The notes under the pieces were generated by a model. It did not search any database. It was given only the letters and a program-made list of their open reading frames with translations, and was not told the DNA's origin. A program made the translations under genes and the position numbers. From Ptiloglossa arizonensis (Eukaryota > Arthropoda > Insecta > Hymenoptera > Colletidae), in contig NC_135058.1 of the NCBI RefSeq assembly GCF_051014685.1, forward strand, positions 9,276,811 to 9,340,810: a DNA stretch of 64,000 nucleotides, written 5' to 3'. Positions 24,129 through 36,908 of this stretch are shown one piece after another (position 1 is the stretch's first letter; every line of letters starts with the position of its first letter).

Positions 24129-24380
24129 CGTAATGGCAAAACACAAAAAATAATCGAATAACGCTATTCGGATATTTTTCGTAATGGCAAAACACAAAAT
24201 ATTCGAATAACGCTATTCGGATATTTTTCGTAATGGCAAAATACAAAAAATAATCGAATAACGCTATTCGGATATTTTTCGTAATGGCAAAACACAGAAA
24301 ATATTCGAATAACGCTATTCGGATATTTTTCGTAATGGCAAAACACAAAAAATATTCGAATAACGCTATTCGAATATTTA
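24129..24380. repeat. tandem hairpin array, period about 51 bp
   Basis: CGTAATGGCAAAA recurs at 24129, 24180, 24229, 24280 and 24331 (spacings 51, 49, 51, 51). Each unit carries CGAATA-ACGC-TATTCG, an inverted repeat. In the last copy the arms extend to a perfect 13-bp stem, AAATATTCGAATA (24350-24362) and TATTCGAATATTT (24367-24379), with a 4-base loop. A minus-strand open frame spans the array (24022-24684) because 51 is a multiple of three; I treat it as repeat-driven. Confidence 0.95.
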
Positions 24381-27300
24381 AACATTCTAAGTTGTTGTTC
24401 GAATACTCGAAGGTTTTAGTTTTATTCACGGTATTGGAGTACCTGAAAAACATTCCAAGATTCTCGAGCCCGCTTCCAAACGCGACGAACACAAAAACAG
24501 ATAGAGATCGTTGACGCAAAAGAATCGCAGATCGATTCGCGTTGAAACACGCGGCTTCCGTTTCGCAGCGCAATTCAACGTTCGCGTGTAATCTTACACG
24601 CGGCGAGCCAAGAGACAGATAAAGTGGAAGAGAGGGAGAGAGAGAAAGGTAAAGATAAAAAGAGAGAGAGAAAAAGAGACGCAATTACAGACAGGGGCCG
24701 CTGGTATCTGAGCGTCGATCAAAACGGCTGAGCGCCACTGGCAGTAGGTAAACAGTACTGTATTGTATTTGTGTGCTTAGCCCGGCAAATATTAGCCACC
24801 ATATCGCTTATGGTGCTTGTTGAGCGAGGGTGATGGTCGATAGTTCCCGTGGTGGGAGCGGTGAAGAGGCTACGTTCGTGAGCGAGCGAGCGAGCGAGCG
24901 CGCGTGTGAGCGTGCGAGCGTGTATACACGCGGCGTACACTGGCTCACGGGTTTAACCGTGCCCGGTGGCCCGCGCGCACGCAGCCACGCACACGGGCGC
25001 ACAACCGCGCAAATACGCACGTCGGCGAGGGTGGTGGTGCGCGGTGTGTGATTCGTGGCTGAGTGTGTTTGTCCATCCGTCCATATAGGGCTGTTTGTCC
25101 TTGCTCTCCTTGTTTGAAGAACGTCGGGATCCCGGTCTGTGCAAACTCCTCATTATTGCGAACAATGTACACAAGGTATAGCGCGTGCGTGCATGCGTGC
25201 GTGTCTGCGCCCTTCGGCTCGCTCGCTCGCTCCCTCCCTCTCTCCTGCTTCCTCTATCGGTCCTTCTCGCTCCCCGAGTCGTGCCCACGCGCATGTCCTT
25301 TCATCGACTGGTGGCCCGCGCGTGTGAACGTTACACGTGTTACGTACGCGGCGTGAACGTCGCGTGTAATATCATCGAGGCGCGCGATCGGAATCTTTTT
25401 CACCGATCGATGGAAACGTTTCCTCGCGCAACCTCTACTCGGTGCTGTTCTCGCCACCGTGGGGCTTTCCGTTGCGGTCGTTCCTCGGACGAGAGCGTGA
25501 AACCACGAATCGACGCGAGACTGCGCGCGGAAAAAAGATTCCACTCTGTCTGCACCGCCGACGAAAATACCCGTCTACGTGTACCGCGTACACCGATACG
25601 TATCATCTCGGGGAAATTGTCACCGATTTTCGTCCGGTAAGAAGTGTCGGGCAACGTGGCCCATACCCCCCTCTGTCCCTCCGCACTTCCTGGAACCGCT
25701 CGCATCGTGTCACGGTCGATTCCCACGTTTCCCCGCTAACGTTCCAGCGACGCTCGCGTTCAACGGAGAGAATTATAACATTCTTTCAGACGCGAGCGTT
25801 CACACTAGAGGAGACGTTACGCTCGGGTGACCGCGCGCAATCTTCGGCGACAATCCCCGAGCGTCGTTGAGCGCGAACGCGGCCGCCTCCGGTACTCGGT
25901 TTTTACTTCCACGGAACACCATTTTCTGCACCGCGCGTAACAATATAATAATTCAGAATTTTACATTTTTCCTCCGGTGTAACGGCTTCGCGGAATCGGG
26001 CGCGCCGAGAGTTTCACAAATTGATCATTTTCGAGCCGGTTAGTTTCCGAAAAGAGATAGGAAAATTCCTATTACTTTTCACGACAAAGCGAAACACATC
26101 TTTTATTTAATTACCGTATTCTCGGCATTTTTAAATCAAAAGAAATACGCGTCGTAAAATACTTTGTCTCGTTTGAAAAAAATTCTGCGAAACGATCGAT
26201 ATTCTCAAAGATACTCCCATCTCTACCGGTAAAATATGCGATCGCGGTTCGATTCAAAGTGTGTACCGACTTCTCGATTCGGTAGTTTCTAACGATCGCA
26301 CGAGAGTATGGAAAACCGTGACGATCGTCGTTGGAGGGAACGCGTTCGCGGTCGAGAATCCGTTTTAAAAACTTGGGCACGTTTTCGAGGGGGACACCGC
26401 TGAAAACCCTCGATTTTTCAAGCACGGTTAATGCCAGGCACGATTTTAATTTGTAATCAGGACTCGCCGCCACGAAATAAGCAATCGATACGCGCGAAGA
26501 GATACCGACAGAGGACGCGACGGACGGACGGGGCCCTCTTACAAAATCGAGTCGGCTACTTTCCGTCGGCAACCGCGAGCCGAACGAGCGACCGTCTACC
26601 AGCCATGAGACTCGTACGTGGGCATTTTAATGGTGACGAGGGTCCAAGTACCATTTCCCGAATTCGGCCATTAACGCGGAAATTGACGGCAGTTTTAGGG
26701 CGGACCGTTCCAAATTGCCCGGAGCCCTTCAATTTCGTAGTCGATTCCATCGTCCTACCCTCGCGATAATCCACATTGGGCTGTGTAGGAAATTCGCCGT
26801 AGGATGGCTGCTATTCACCGCGGAACCCTGTTGTTCTCACCTAACCCACCCAGGCGTGCTTAAAACTTTCGGCTTCTTCCCTAATTATACAACGAGAACG
26901 AGGAGCCTCGATTCCAGCCTCCGAGGTAAACTGTACGCGACCAATGGGACCGGAGTCGAATCACGGCGTTCCTTAACGAGCGGCTGCGCTACCGATCAAA
27001 AGTTTCGTCGCATCTGCGACTCGTCCAGAGAACGACGTCTCGAGAGTCTCGCAGCATACTGCGAGCGTAACGATACCACGCGACGCGTACGAAAACGACT
27101 TGGGGAATCGGTGCAACGCTTTCGACCCGATTTAACCCACCGATGGGTCGTTTTATTTATTTTTAATTTACAAAAATTGTAAGATTGTTATTCGTTTAAA
27201 ATTTTCAAATTTTTTTAACTCGTTTTTTTTTCTTTTTTTAATTGGCTACGTTAGGGTTTCTTAAAGCACGTGCTGCGGGTTTGGATGCGTCGTGGAGGTA

Positions 27301-27659
27301 GTTTTAGAGGTTTGTTACCCTTTGGATAATTTTTGTTGGATGAATGAATGATCTTTTTTTAAGCACGCTATATTATACTCGATGGAATTATTCTTTCCTT
27401 CGTAATAAACGGAAATGTATTTAGGAAAGTGTATCACGATTGTGGTAATTTGAAGCGTTTTTATTTCTGAAGTTATTGGGAGTCACGCGATACGTTGTAC
27501 TTGTTGTGGAGTTTACAAGGGGTCGAGTTGTCCTATAGTTTAAACGGCGTTTAACGGGATTCGATCGGAGCAACGGTTGGGTAGAGTATATTGCACGAAT
27601 ATTTTTTTTTTACGATTGTTATTTCGACGGAACGTCCCTAGTTAGGCATAATAGTATTC
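24381..27659. other. intron 1 segment, CpG-rich blocks
   Basis: At 24870-25060 and 25180-25260 there are GAGC/CGAG and CGCA runs in very CpG-rich sequence. At 26580-26850 the sequence is unique and GC-balanced. At 27180-27660 it is AT-rich with T runs. No gene is recognisable. The dispersed repeat copy B lies at 25768-25867. Confidence 0.6.
25768..25867 (+). repeat. dispersed repeat, copy B
   Basis: It contains CAGACGCGAGCGTTCACACT, AGAGG, GCTCGGGTGACCG, CAATCTTCGGCGACAATC and GAGCGTCGT. It aligns end to end with the copy at 14508-14614, with about one substitution in six bases and a few indels. It is GC-richer than the other copy. Confidence 0.85.
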
Positions 27660-28190
27660 ATGAGTATAATTCTCAAAGTTAACAAAGAGAAAATAATATT
27701 TCTAATAATAAAGTGTGAAAGATACAACCACACAATTCTTATCACTATGATCATTATTACTTAAATTCTCCACGCAAGTTGGACACAAAATTGACAAGGA
27801 GAAAATAATATTTCCAATAATAAACTGTGAAGATCATTATTATTTACACTCTCCACACACCTAGTACACAAAGTCAACAAGGAGAAAATAATATTTCTAA
27901 TAATAATAAACTGAAAGCTAAAATGATAAGGACAACCCTTTCCTACCTTAAGCAACCACACAATTTTTATCCCTATGATCACTACCATTATTATCATTTA
28001 CATTCTCCACACACACTACCCAAAGTTAACAAGGAGAAAATAATATTTCTAACAATAAACCGTGAAAAATAGAATTGTGGGGATGATCTTTTCCTCCCTT
28101 GAGCAACCACACAATTCTTATCATTGATATCATTATTATTTAAATTCCCCAATTTCTAATAATAAACTCTGAAAGCTAAAATGACAAGGA
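27660..28190. repeat. AT-rich tandem repeat, units about 85-150 bp
   Basis: AAGGAGAAAATAATATTTCT (or close variants) recurs near 27683, 27795, 27880 and 28030, followed by AATAATAAACTGTGAAAG-like sequence. A partial copy begins near 28150. Between them, CCACACAATTCTTATC and ATTCTCCACACA recur. Unit length varies because the spacers have expanded or been lost. Confidence 0.9.
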
Positions 28191-28959
28191 CAACCCTTCC
28201 CTACGTTGAGCAACCGTACAATTTTTACCCCTACGGTCGCCACCGTTATTATCAATTTTACCCACGCGTATCGACCGCAGCATCTCTCGAAAATCGATTT
28301 TTCGTTCGAACAAACACCCGAACGGATAATGTTATTCAACGCCATCGAACCGGCAAGACACCACCCTCCCTCTTCTCCTCCCTCGTACACCGCTTCGGAG
28401 ATCCAACCCGCATGGCGTATTACAGTACACACACATTACCAAACGATAAAGTCAATCAAGTAGGCGAACTATTTCGGGCCATTGTATTCTCTTGAATCGC
28501 TTCCAAGTGTAAACAATAATTTTCACGCGGTCCACGATGCACGGGCAATGTGCTTTATCACCATGGTATATTTTCCTCGGTGTATATATTTCTTCGAGAA
28601 CCACGAGCTATCGTGTTCGCCAAATCTTTCCTGGTTCGAAAGTCGATGCCATTGTGCAATCCAACTCCGGGAAATAACCGCGACAACGAGAGATGAACGT
28701 TCGTTTCCTCGAATTTATTTACCAATACGCGTGGAGTAACGAGCGCGAACGAAACAATTGCCCCACGGCGGCCGACAAAGGAAAATACCAACGAACAAGA
28801 GTATTATACAACGCCGTAAAACACCGCGCAATAATAATTTTCCACAGTTTCCACCTCTTTCCGGTGCAAACCCGCCCGTATAAATATTTTCGTAGCCCAT
28901 TGCAGCCGGTTAATTGGGGCTAACGGTGTTTCCTGCATACGACGCCCGTTACCGCTTCG

Positions 28960-29058
28960 ATAATAACAACAACAACAACAATAGCGATAGTAACAACTAC
29001 GGAAATAACAACGACGATAATAATTATGATTACGATGATGATAACGACGATAATAAAA
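28960..29058. repeat. AAC/GAT-rich cryptic repeat
   Basis: (AAC)n at about 28965-28982 grades into interrupted AAC, GAT and GACGAT triplets. Confidence 0.8.
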
Positions 29059-30298
29059 ACGCCGCGAGAATGTTCACCGCTTAAAATTCGCGCTGCGAAA
29101 CCGGGGGAAATCGTACGAAAAGCATTCGAATAACAATCTCGAACTTATTTACGTTTCTCAAAGCAACGTAACAGTGAAAAATACATAACGTTGCTAGAAC
29201 GAAATTCTAAATTCACGAGGACATTCTTGTTACGGTCTATTCCGGTCTGGTGAACCTTAGTATTGTTATAGGCGCGTAAGTTTAGTACGTGGATAGGGTG
29301 TAATTCGTGGTATTCGAGGGTTGGTTGTGAGCTTATAAACAATGGAAGAAAAAGAACAATTCGTACAAACGTACGTCCTATTTGTCCTTGTTTACGTGTA
29401 ACACAATGTATTACGTCTTATCCGATCACCTTTACGGAAATGGTTCGAAACGATCGAGCCATTGTTCGGACGAATTATTTGAAAAATAATCGCCGAGACA
29501 ATACGTTATTTGGTCTACGTGTTGCTTGAAACAACTCCTTCTTCTGTCTCAACGGGCAAATGATTTTTCTTTCGGTTATTTTGTTATCCACGCTTCGAAT
29601 AAAGCTATGTCCCGGTTTATTTTTCATTCGAGCAAATATTTATCCGAATATTTTCTCAGATACTCTCTAATTCCATCGTGTCAACATCGTCGACTGTGTC
29701 AGGAATATAGATTTCCGTGCGAGTACAAGTTCAAGACACGAGTCAGATGTGTATTAAACCTCTCGGTACAGTGGAGAGTGATAATTTCGAATTATTAATT
29801 GGTACAATTTCAAAATTCCAAGCTAAAGAAATTCCACAACGCGTAGATTTAGTACGTACTACTGCAGATTTCTTTTCTTTTTTTTTTTAATGCGTTCAAA
29901 AATAATTCAACCGAACCAGATTAATAAAAGAGACACTTCTCTAAGTTATTCCCAAACTAAAAATAACAAAGTGCTCCAAACGGTGCAATTATTTCAAACG
30001 ATTATTTTTCATATTATTTCAAATCGAATCTCTATCACACCTGAAAGCGACTTGCATTTCCAACCAATCTTGCAGACATCTTTACATTGATCTGGTTACT
30101 TATTCAAAGCTTTCTGGTGTTCCTCGAATTCGTTGAAAACCCTGTTCCGTTCTAATCGGTGGTATCTCGACATTTTCAATAGGCGTAGACACGTTAAGAA
30201 ATAAAGAAAATTTTATACAATTTCTCGCAAGAATCCTCGCGAACGAATAAAGAAAATTTAACGCAATTTCTCGCGTCTCGTGAACAGGAATAAAAACA

Positions 30299-30460
30299 AT
30301 AAAACCAAAGTTCGTATATTTTTCATCGCTTTTCGAACGTACCACAGACCACCAAAACGGATCGTGCCAATTACAAAATATAAACCAAAGTTCACATACT
30401 TTTCACCATTTTTTCAACGTATCACAGATCCTCGAATCGGATCGCGCCAATTACGAAATA
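30299..30460. repeat. two-copy tandem duplication, 80 bp
   Basis: AAACCAAAGTTC at 30302 recurs at 30382, and ATCGTGCCAATTAC at 30361 recurs as ATCGCGCCAATTAC at 30441. The 80-bp offset is constant, with no indels in the aligned part. Confidence 0.92.
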
Positions 30461-32005
30461 ATTTCATCGCCAAGGAAAAGATCGACATTGAAAATCGCTC
30501 GTCACGAGCGAGAATATCGCGCGGTAAAAGTGAAGCGTACGTTCCGACCATCGAGATAAGGTAATCCGAATTATCAGTAACTCGTATAAGTGGATTCGTT
30601 GGTAACCGACGGGAGAACCAATCCCGTTGAATTTCGGCATCGACGGAGTGGAATCGGCGCAAACAATGCGACACTTCTTTCTTTTCTTTTTTTTTTTTCT
30701 TCTCTTTGCCTCGTTGTCCGGTAAAGAGGCGTCGAGCGCATAATATCGGCAATTTCTAACTAAACGGCCGTTCTATGGACCGTGGAAGAGGACCCACGGT
30801 CTGTGAACAATGAGGCGATCTTAAGGACTCGGTCGTAGAAGCTTTGTCCGACATGTTCCGCCAAGGACTCGGCCGACAATGCTGTTCTTGATTTCCACGA
30901 CTCGCCGAGCTCTTTACAAATTAAGCAGCCTCGCGTATTATCGCGACAACAAAAGCGGTCGCCTCACCGTTTTTCTGGCGCGCTCGTGAAACGCGTTCGA
31001 AAATGCCAAAACACGTCTCGCGTCCGCGAATCACCAAAGAACACCGCGTAGAGGATCACGGTGGAACGTGGATACAATTTTCGTGAACAATTTCCACGTA
31101 ATTGTCGTTGTTCGCAATCGTGCAGATATCGATCGCAAAATGGCGCGATTATCGATGAACAATTTTTTTCATTCACGGTAGGTAAGTAACGTTTCCTCGA
31201 GAAATCTCGTCGATGGACCAGGTAAGTGAAAATTTATGTAGCTTCGTTCCTGGGTGTAGTTTACGAGATTGTTTACGAGATAATAGTCCCCTGTGTCGAG
31301 ATAAATTCTTAGGTTTACGATCCGTATTATTTTAGGAGACGCGAGGAAACCTCGTAGTTGAATAAAAGACGTAAGAATATATGTTACACGGTCGTTAACG
31401 TAGCTCGCGGAATTGTTTACGAGATATTAATAAAGATCGCGGTCCACCGGTGTCGAATACGTTTGTTACGCGCCGTGCGGAAATTCGGTAGTCGCGTTTA
31501 TCGAGCACGTTCTTCGAACGCCTATGTGCGTTGACCGCACACGGCGATCGACTCGGTGCGTAAAAAAAATGTTCGTAGGGATGTCTCTGCAAATTCGTAG
31601 AGAAAGAACGATTTGTCCGCATCGTGCCCCCCGTGCTGTTCTCGATACGCAGCAGTTTCGAGACAATTTTTTTATCGTTATTACGAACATCGACCGTATG
31701 TTTTCCTTCTGTAGATTATTTCCCAAGGTCGTACATTACTTGTAATCGACGTTCGGCGCGAGTTTTCAATACGCCGATAAAACGGTCGTGAAACCAATTT
31801 GCCTTGTGTTTCCTTTTTCTTGCAATCTCCTCGTATTTGCCCCAAACCGATCTGTATAAAATAAACAATATACCCTGCAACACGGGACAAATTATCGCGT
31901 ATACCTATTTCTTACCCAAACTGTGTAAAACTGCGACAAAAATTTACTCGTTTGAAAGAATAATTTCCGATACCCTGCTCGCTAAAATAAAACCCAACGT
32001 TGCAC

Positions 32006-32043
32006 CGCGTGCGGTGAACGCCTATGAGCGTTCACCGCACGCG
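32006..32043. repeat. perfect 16-bp inverted repeat with 6-base loop
   Basis: The arms are CGCGTGCGGTGAACGC (32006-32021) and GCGTTCACCGCACGCG (32028-32043) around the loop CTATGA. A diverged half-copy, GAACGCCTATGTGCGTTGAC, lies at 31516-31535. It could be a transposon tip, a protein-binding palindrome or a stable RNA hairpin. No following T run is present. Confidence 0.93.
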
Positions 32044-32893
32044 CACCTTGAACCCAACTACTCCATTTCCGCACAGACAGGTGCCAAACGTCGTCAACGA
32101 TCTTTATCGCGACAAATCGCAAAAAATCGCGCGAATTATGGACCCTCCGAGCTAACCAACGAACAGAGAGAAAATATATTTCATCTCTCTCGACCGTCTA
32201 CGAATTCTCGTTAAAATTTCAACGTTACACTTCGCGTGGTTCCCCCTCTTTGTTTCTGTGCTGAAAATTGTGTTCACGAACTCGCGAATACACCTCAACT
32301 TCCCCTTCGTGTCTCCCCAAAAGGTAAATAGTTTCGTCGAAAGGCTCCACGGAGGGCCGTTTAAAAAATTATTCCACGGAGATGCGTCGCGGTTGTTGCA
32401 TCATGCTCGTCGCTCGCGATAACTTCGGGCCGAGCGATTCCCTCCATGAACCGCGGGTCAGCGGGTTGCAAAGGGGAATCGGTTTAATCGCGACGATACC
32501 GAGTCTTGCCGGGTAACCTTAGCGAAGATATACCGCAATAAACTAATGACCGACCCAAGATTACGCGCTACGACGTAATTTGCCTCGACTCGGTTACGTT
32601 ATTTTCCGATCCGCGGTTCCACCAGCGAGGTTTCGCGCGACTCGCGAGCGCCGATTGCGACAAACGAGCATCGTTGCCAGTAACGCCCTTCGCGGCGGGC
32701 AAACGGGCCACTTGCCCCGGGCACCGCGCTCCGGGGGCCAAGGAAATTATTGTTGATTATTTTTACGTTTTCGAAAAAATAAACGAACGTGATCGTAACG
32801 GGCGTCCAATTTATTTCTAGGTAGCTTCGCAAGGGTATTGTTTTTTATGGTAAATTCAAGTTGGAGAGTATATTGATAGAATTGAAATTAGCA

Positions 32894-32929
32894 GAGTGTA
32901 CCATAGAGTGTACCAGAGAGTGTACCATA
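32894..32929. repeat. 12-bp tandem repeat, three copies
   Basis: GAGTGTACCATA, GAGTGTACCAGA, GAGTGTACCATA, then a decayed GAGTCTCTG. Confidence 0.95.
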
Positions 32930-34914
32930 GAGTCTCTGAAAAATATAGTTAAGTGTACCATTCGCTACAGCGACCAACACTTGAAAACTTTTTAATAGGA
33001 ACTTTAGAATAGAAACTCTAGAATAGGAACAGGGGATCTCGTACTTATTCTTCGTTACTTTTACATTTTACAAAAAATAAACGAAGTACTCTCAGAACTA
33101 TATTACTCCCGTAGAAAATTTTTGGTAGAAACTATATCGACGAAGATCACCGCAAAATACAATCCCTCGAAAAGTATAGGCGTTTTAAGTCAAATTTTAC
33201 GCAACGTCTAAAAACCGAACTCTACGCGGGAAATCCTCGAAGAGATCCTTCGAATCGACAGTGCGAATAAACGGTAATCAATTCGAATTTCACGTATTCG
33301 TGTAATTTACAAAGTACATTTTCATCTCGAGTTGCAAAGCGTTCCTTGAAAATTAAGCAAAACGGTGTCAGTGAACGACTCTGGATCGCCTCTCGATTGC
33401 AAACGATTAATCGCACGCAATTATCCCCCGGTCTGGTAACAAGGGATTCTTAGACAGCGACGAAAAACGTACTTGTGTGTATCGTTTATCGATTCGATCG
33501 TTTATTAATCGAGCTCGACTGTAATGGACAGGAAAACGCCACCCTGTCCCGGCTTCCTTTGAAGAATAATGGGCGTTCCGCGCGAAGCTGGTTTAATAAT
33601 GTGGCTTTTCGGTTAGCGCGGACAATTTGTATAATTTTCCAACGATCGCAGCCGAGGGATTTGTTTCGCCGGGACGATTTCTCAGTGGACCTGTCCAGCG
33701 TGAACCGCAACCACCGATTAACAACGAAATTTTTGCGCGCCGGTACACGCGTCGCGTTATGTTAAATGCGAATAAATTTAATCAAGGTCGTTGACGAATT
33801 TAATCGCGGATGAAAAATAAACGTTAAAGTTGGGAAAAATTGGTCGGTCCGTGGCTCGTTAACAAAGTGATTTAAACGTTCGCGGGGAAGGTAAATTTTT
33901 ATTCACTCGTCTCCCCCCTAAACACTTGAAAAAATTCTGCTTAGGAATTTCGATTTTAATCTAAGAACGAAATTATCCTCCAAATTGGTGGCTCGAAAAA
34001 AATTTTTTTAATGGAATTTATTCTAAGTATTCCGGTGTAGAAATAATCTAACGTAATTGGTTCCTTCGCGAATGGTCACGTAGAGAATGAAAGTCATCTA
34101 TGTTTTTTTTTTTCCAAAATTTTACACTTTCGAACGGATGGACGCTGTGGGTAAGTCTCGTCGAAGTACTACATGGAAAAATTGTTAATTTTTATACGTA
34201 CTGGTGCGTACAAGTGTCAAGTAGACGTGTACGTCTCATACTGATAGTTAGGGTCCCGTATAGCGATCATCGAACGTCGATTTTTTTATGTACACGGTCC
34301 AGTACATTTTTACAGAACGACCATCCACTCTGATACCATAACTGTGCTTTCATCTAAAACCAGATCACTAAAAAACCCTTCTTACTCTTGTGACGTCCCA
34401 CTCGCCAATTTACCAGCTCCTATACTACCCTCGCTTGGAAACAAAACGAACTCCAAGTCGAGATATATTATTTCGCAAACGAACACGGTAGATAATCGAA
34501 TCCACGGATTAAAATCGCTCGATCTCCGTATCTCGATTTTTCCGGAAAGAAATCAGCGCGCGGCGATCAATACAACCGTGAGATCGATGCTCTTGTTTTC
34601 GTGGTCGAAGATCCTCGAACTCTCGTGCGTTTTCAAAAGAGACGTCGATCGAGTCAATATCCGAATCGCGACGATTCTATTTGCAGAAGAGAACGATACA
34701 AAGATCGCAACGAGAGAAGAAAGGGAGGAAAAGAACAAAGAATAAAAAAAAGAAGAAGAAGAAGAAAAAATCTGCGAAATTAAAAGAAAAGAGAGTACAA
34801 CGAGTCGTATCGGCGAAGTAGCGCCGATAATTTCTATATACACAGTACAACGATACCGTTCGACGATCACGAATCAATTTCGAGGCGTGTTACGAAAAGA
34901 GCCTACTTGAGATT

Positions 34915-34982
34915 AGTATATATAGCAGATATATATATATATATGTATGCATATATATATATATATATACATATACGTACGT
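34915..34982. repeat. (TA)n microsatellite, self-complementary
   Basis: TA runs flank GTATGCATA, making a nearly symmetrical palindromic tract that could extrude as a cruciform. Confidence 0.93.
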
Positions 34983-36908
34983 AGATCGAACGACGACCAC
35001 ACACCACCGCGCGTTTTATTTATAAAGAGTCGACGAGGAGCAGTCGGTCCGCGCGCGGAGATATCGCACGATAAGCGTGCAATTGCTCGCTCGACTCTTA
35101 TCGCGTAGCGCTCAATGTCACCACCGATGTTCAACGGGCGTAAGAACTCGTACGTTCTGGAATTCCAACTACGGTTGCAGTAACCGCCCTTCTTCCTCCG
35201 TCTCGGTGTACCTTATTTTCGTGACCCGGTTTCGCGAACCCGCGACGACACCTCTGCCGATATTTTTCGACAAATGTGTAACGAGCGACGTACGTTCGGT
35301 ACACAATTCGCGCTCGTGACGCGGCGCTCTGTTCCCCGATAAAGGCACCACCGAGACGCGTGACTCATTCGGAACACTCGGTCGGCTGAAACGAGCCGCG
35401 GACGCGTTTATTGTAACAGAGACTTCGAAGTTTGGAATTTTTCTTTCCACAAGTCATCGCTCGCGTAATCTACATACGTTTGCACGTTATAAAAAGGAAT
35501 TTCGAAGTTGGCCAAAGTTTACCGTGACTGGCGAGATTCCGTACGATTGCAATTTAAGAGAGAGAGAAAAAAAAAAAGAAATGTTTCTACCGTAATATAC
35601 TCGTCGGTAGGTTTTCGTATCGTCGCGGTGATTGGTCGTTGTTTACCCTCGTTTTAAGATCTTACTTGTAAAAAGTCTCCGGTTTTTCTTCGGATTCGTA
35701 ATTCGTGGCATTGTCTTCCACGATTCTGCGCACTGTCTACGATCGAGTTGTGGAACGCGTGCTTTGGATTTCGCGAAAGGTACGTGGAACTTTAAGAACG
35801 AACTCAAGTAACGATGGAAGACGATGGTGTGCACGAACTTTCTTTCGTTTCGAGAAATAAACAATCCGATACGGTGAAAGTAATTTATCGAGTGGAAATT
35901 AGAAATTGGGTACGGAAATCATTGGTTTTTTTTCTTTCTTTATATCGTGCCTGTTCTTTTCTCAGACACCCGTTCCGATTATTGGAATTGAAAATTCGAA
36001 TCGTGGAATTGCGTATTACGGATCGGTCACTTTTCAGGAATTTATTCTACGCGTATCTTTCCGTTATCTCCACCATGTACGTATCGTGCACGATATTTAT
36101 TCAATTATTTTCGACTCGTTATTAAATTATTGTAGATTCGTGAATCGGTTCGCGGCTATAGTCCGTGCAATAGGTAGTATGGTAAAAATAATTGGAGCAT
36201 CGCTTATTCAAACGAGATAATGAATAATTCTTGGAAAGCTACCGTATCGAACCAATTAAACGCTTAATAAAAATCTCGCACGTTATTCGGTACGCAGTTC
36301 TTCCATTTTATTTCCGCTATTTAATTCAATTTGTTTAATTCAGACGCGGTATGCGCCACTTGTTCCGAGCGGCGAGTGACTTCTACCGAACATCCAATTT
36401 GCACGGAGCGTTTCTTCGAACGTGGACAAGAACGTATAGAGACAGTGTAAATTCAGCACCATATATTTCATGCGAACCAAGTTTATCTCGTCTAATCTTG
36501 TTTTCGAGTTAAAGACGTTTTAATGTTTCGGTAACTCCCGTCGTAAACCGAATATCGTTGTAATTTATTTCTACGGAGTATTTCTACTGAATGAGCAATC
36601 GCTCCTAAACGAGCAACCACCTTTTTCGCTATTTGCAAATACACTGCAGAGCGTAGCAAGACACGTACGGTATAATAAAATATATAAGTTGTTCGAACAA
36701 ACGTCTTTACGATATTAAACTTTACTTATTCGAATGCAAACGAAGAGAGTCGAATTTGCTTAAATACTCAGAGATCTTATGTGTTCGCGACGGGTATATT
36801 GCGTAAATAATTTATGTCATGAAACGCGGCTCTGTTTGTGTAATATTCCGTAGAGTAGGAATTAAAGGTTTCAAAAGTCTTGGTAAGATCAATTGGCCGC
36901 TCAATGCT

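Larger units (their letters stand above)
28191..36908. other. intron 1 segment, mostly unique sequence
   Basis: It contains the 80-bp duplication at 30299-30460, a 16-bp-stem hairpin at 32006-32043 with a related motif at 31516-31541, a 12-bp repeat at 32894-32929 and a TA-rich microsatellite at 34915-34982. The block 32340-32740 is CpG-rich and repeat-free. No coding exon is recognisable. Donor-like GTAAGT words at 31184, 31221 and 34149 have no convincing exon attached. Confidence 0.6.

Noticed and set aside
24022..24684. 220-codon minus-strand frame as a repeat protein
   Set aside because: The repeated part is the 51-bp hairpin array, and the rest is low complexity.
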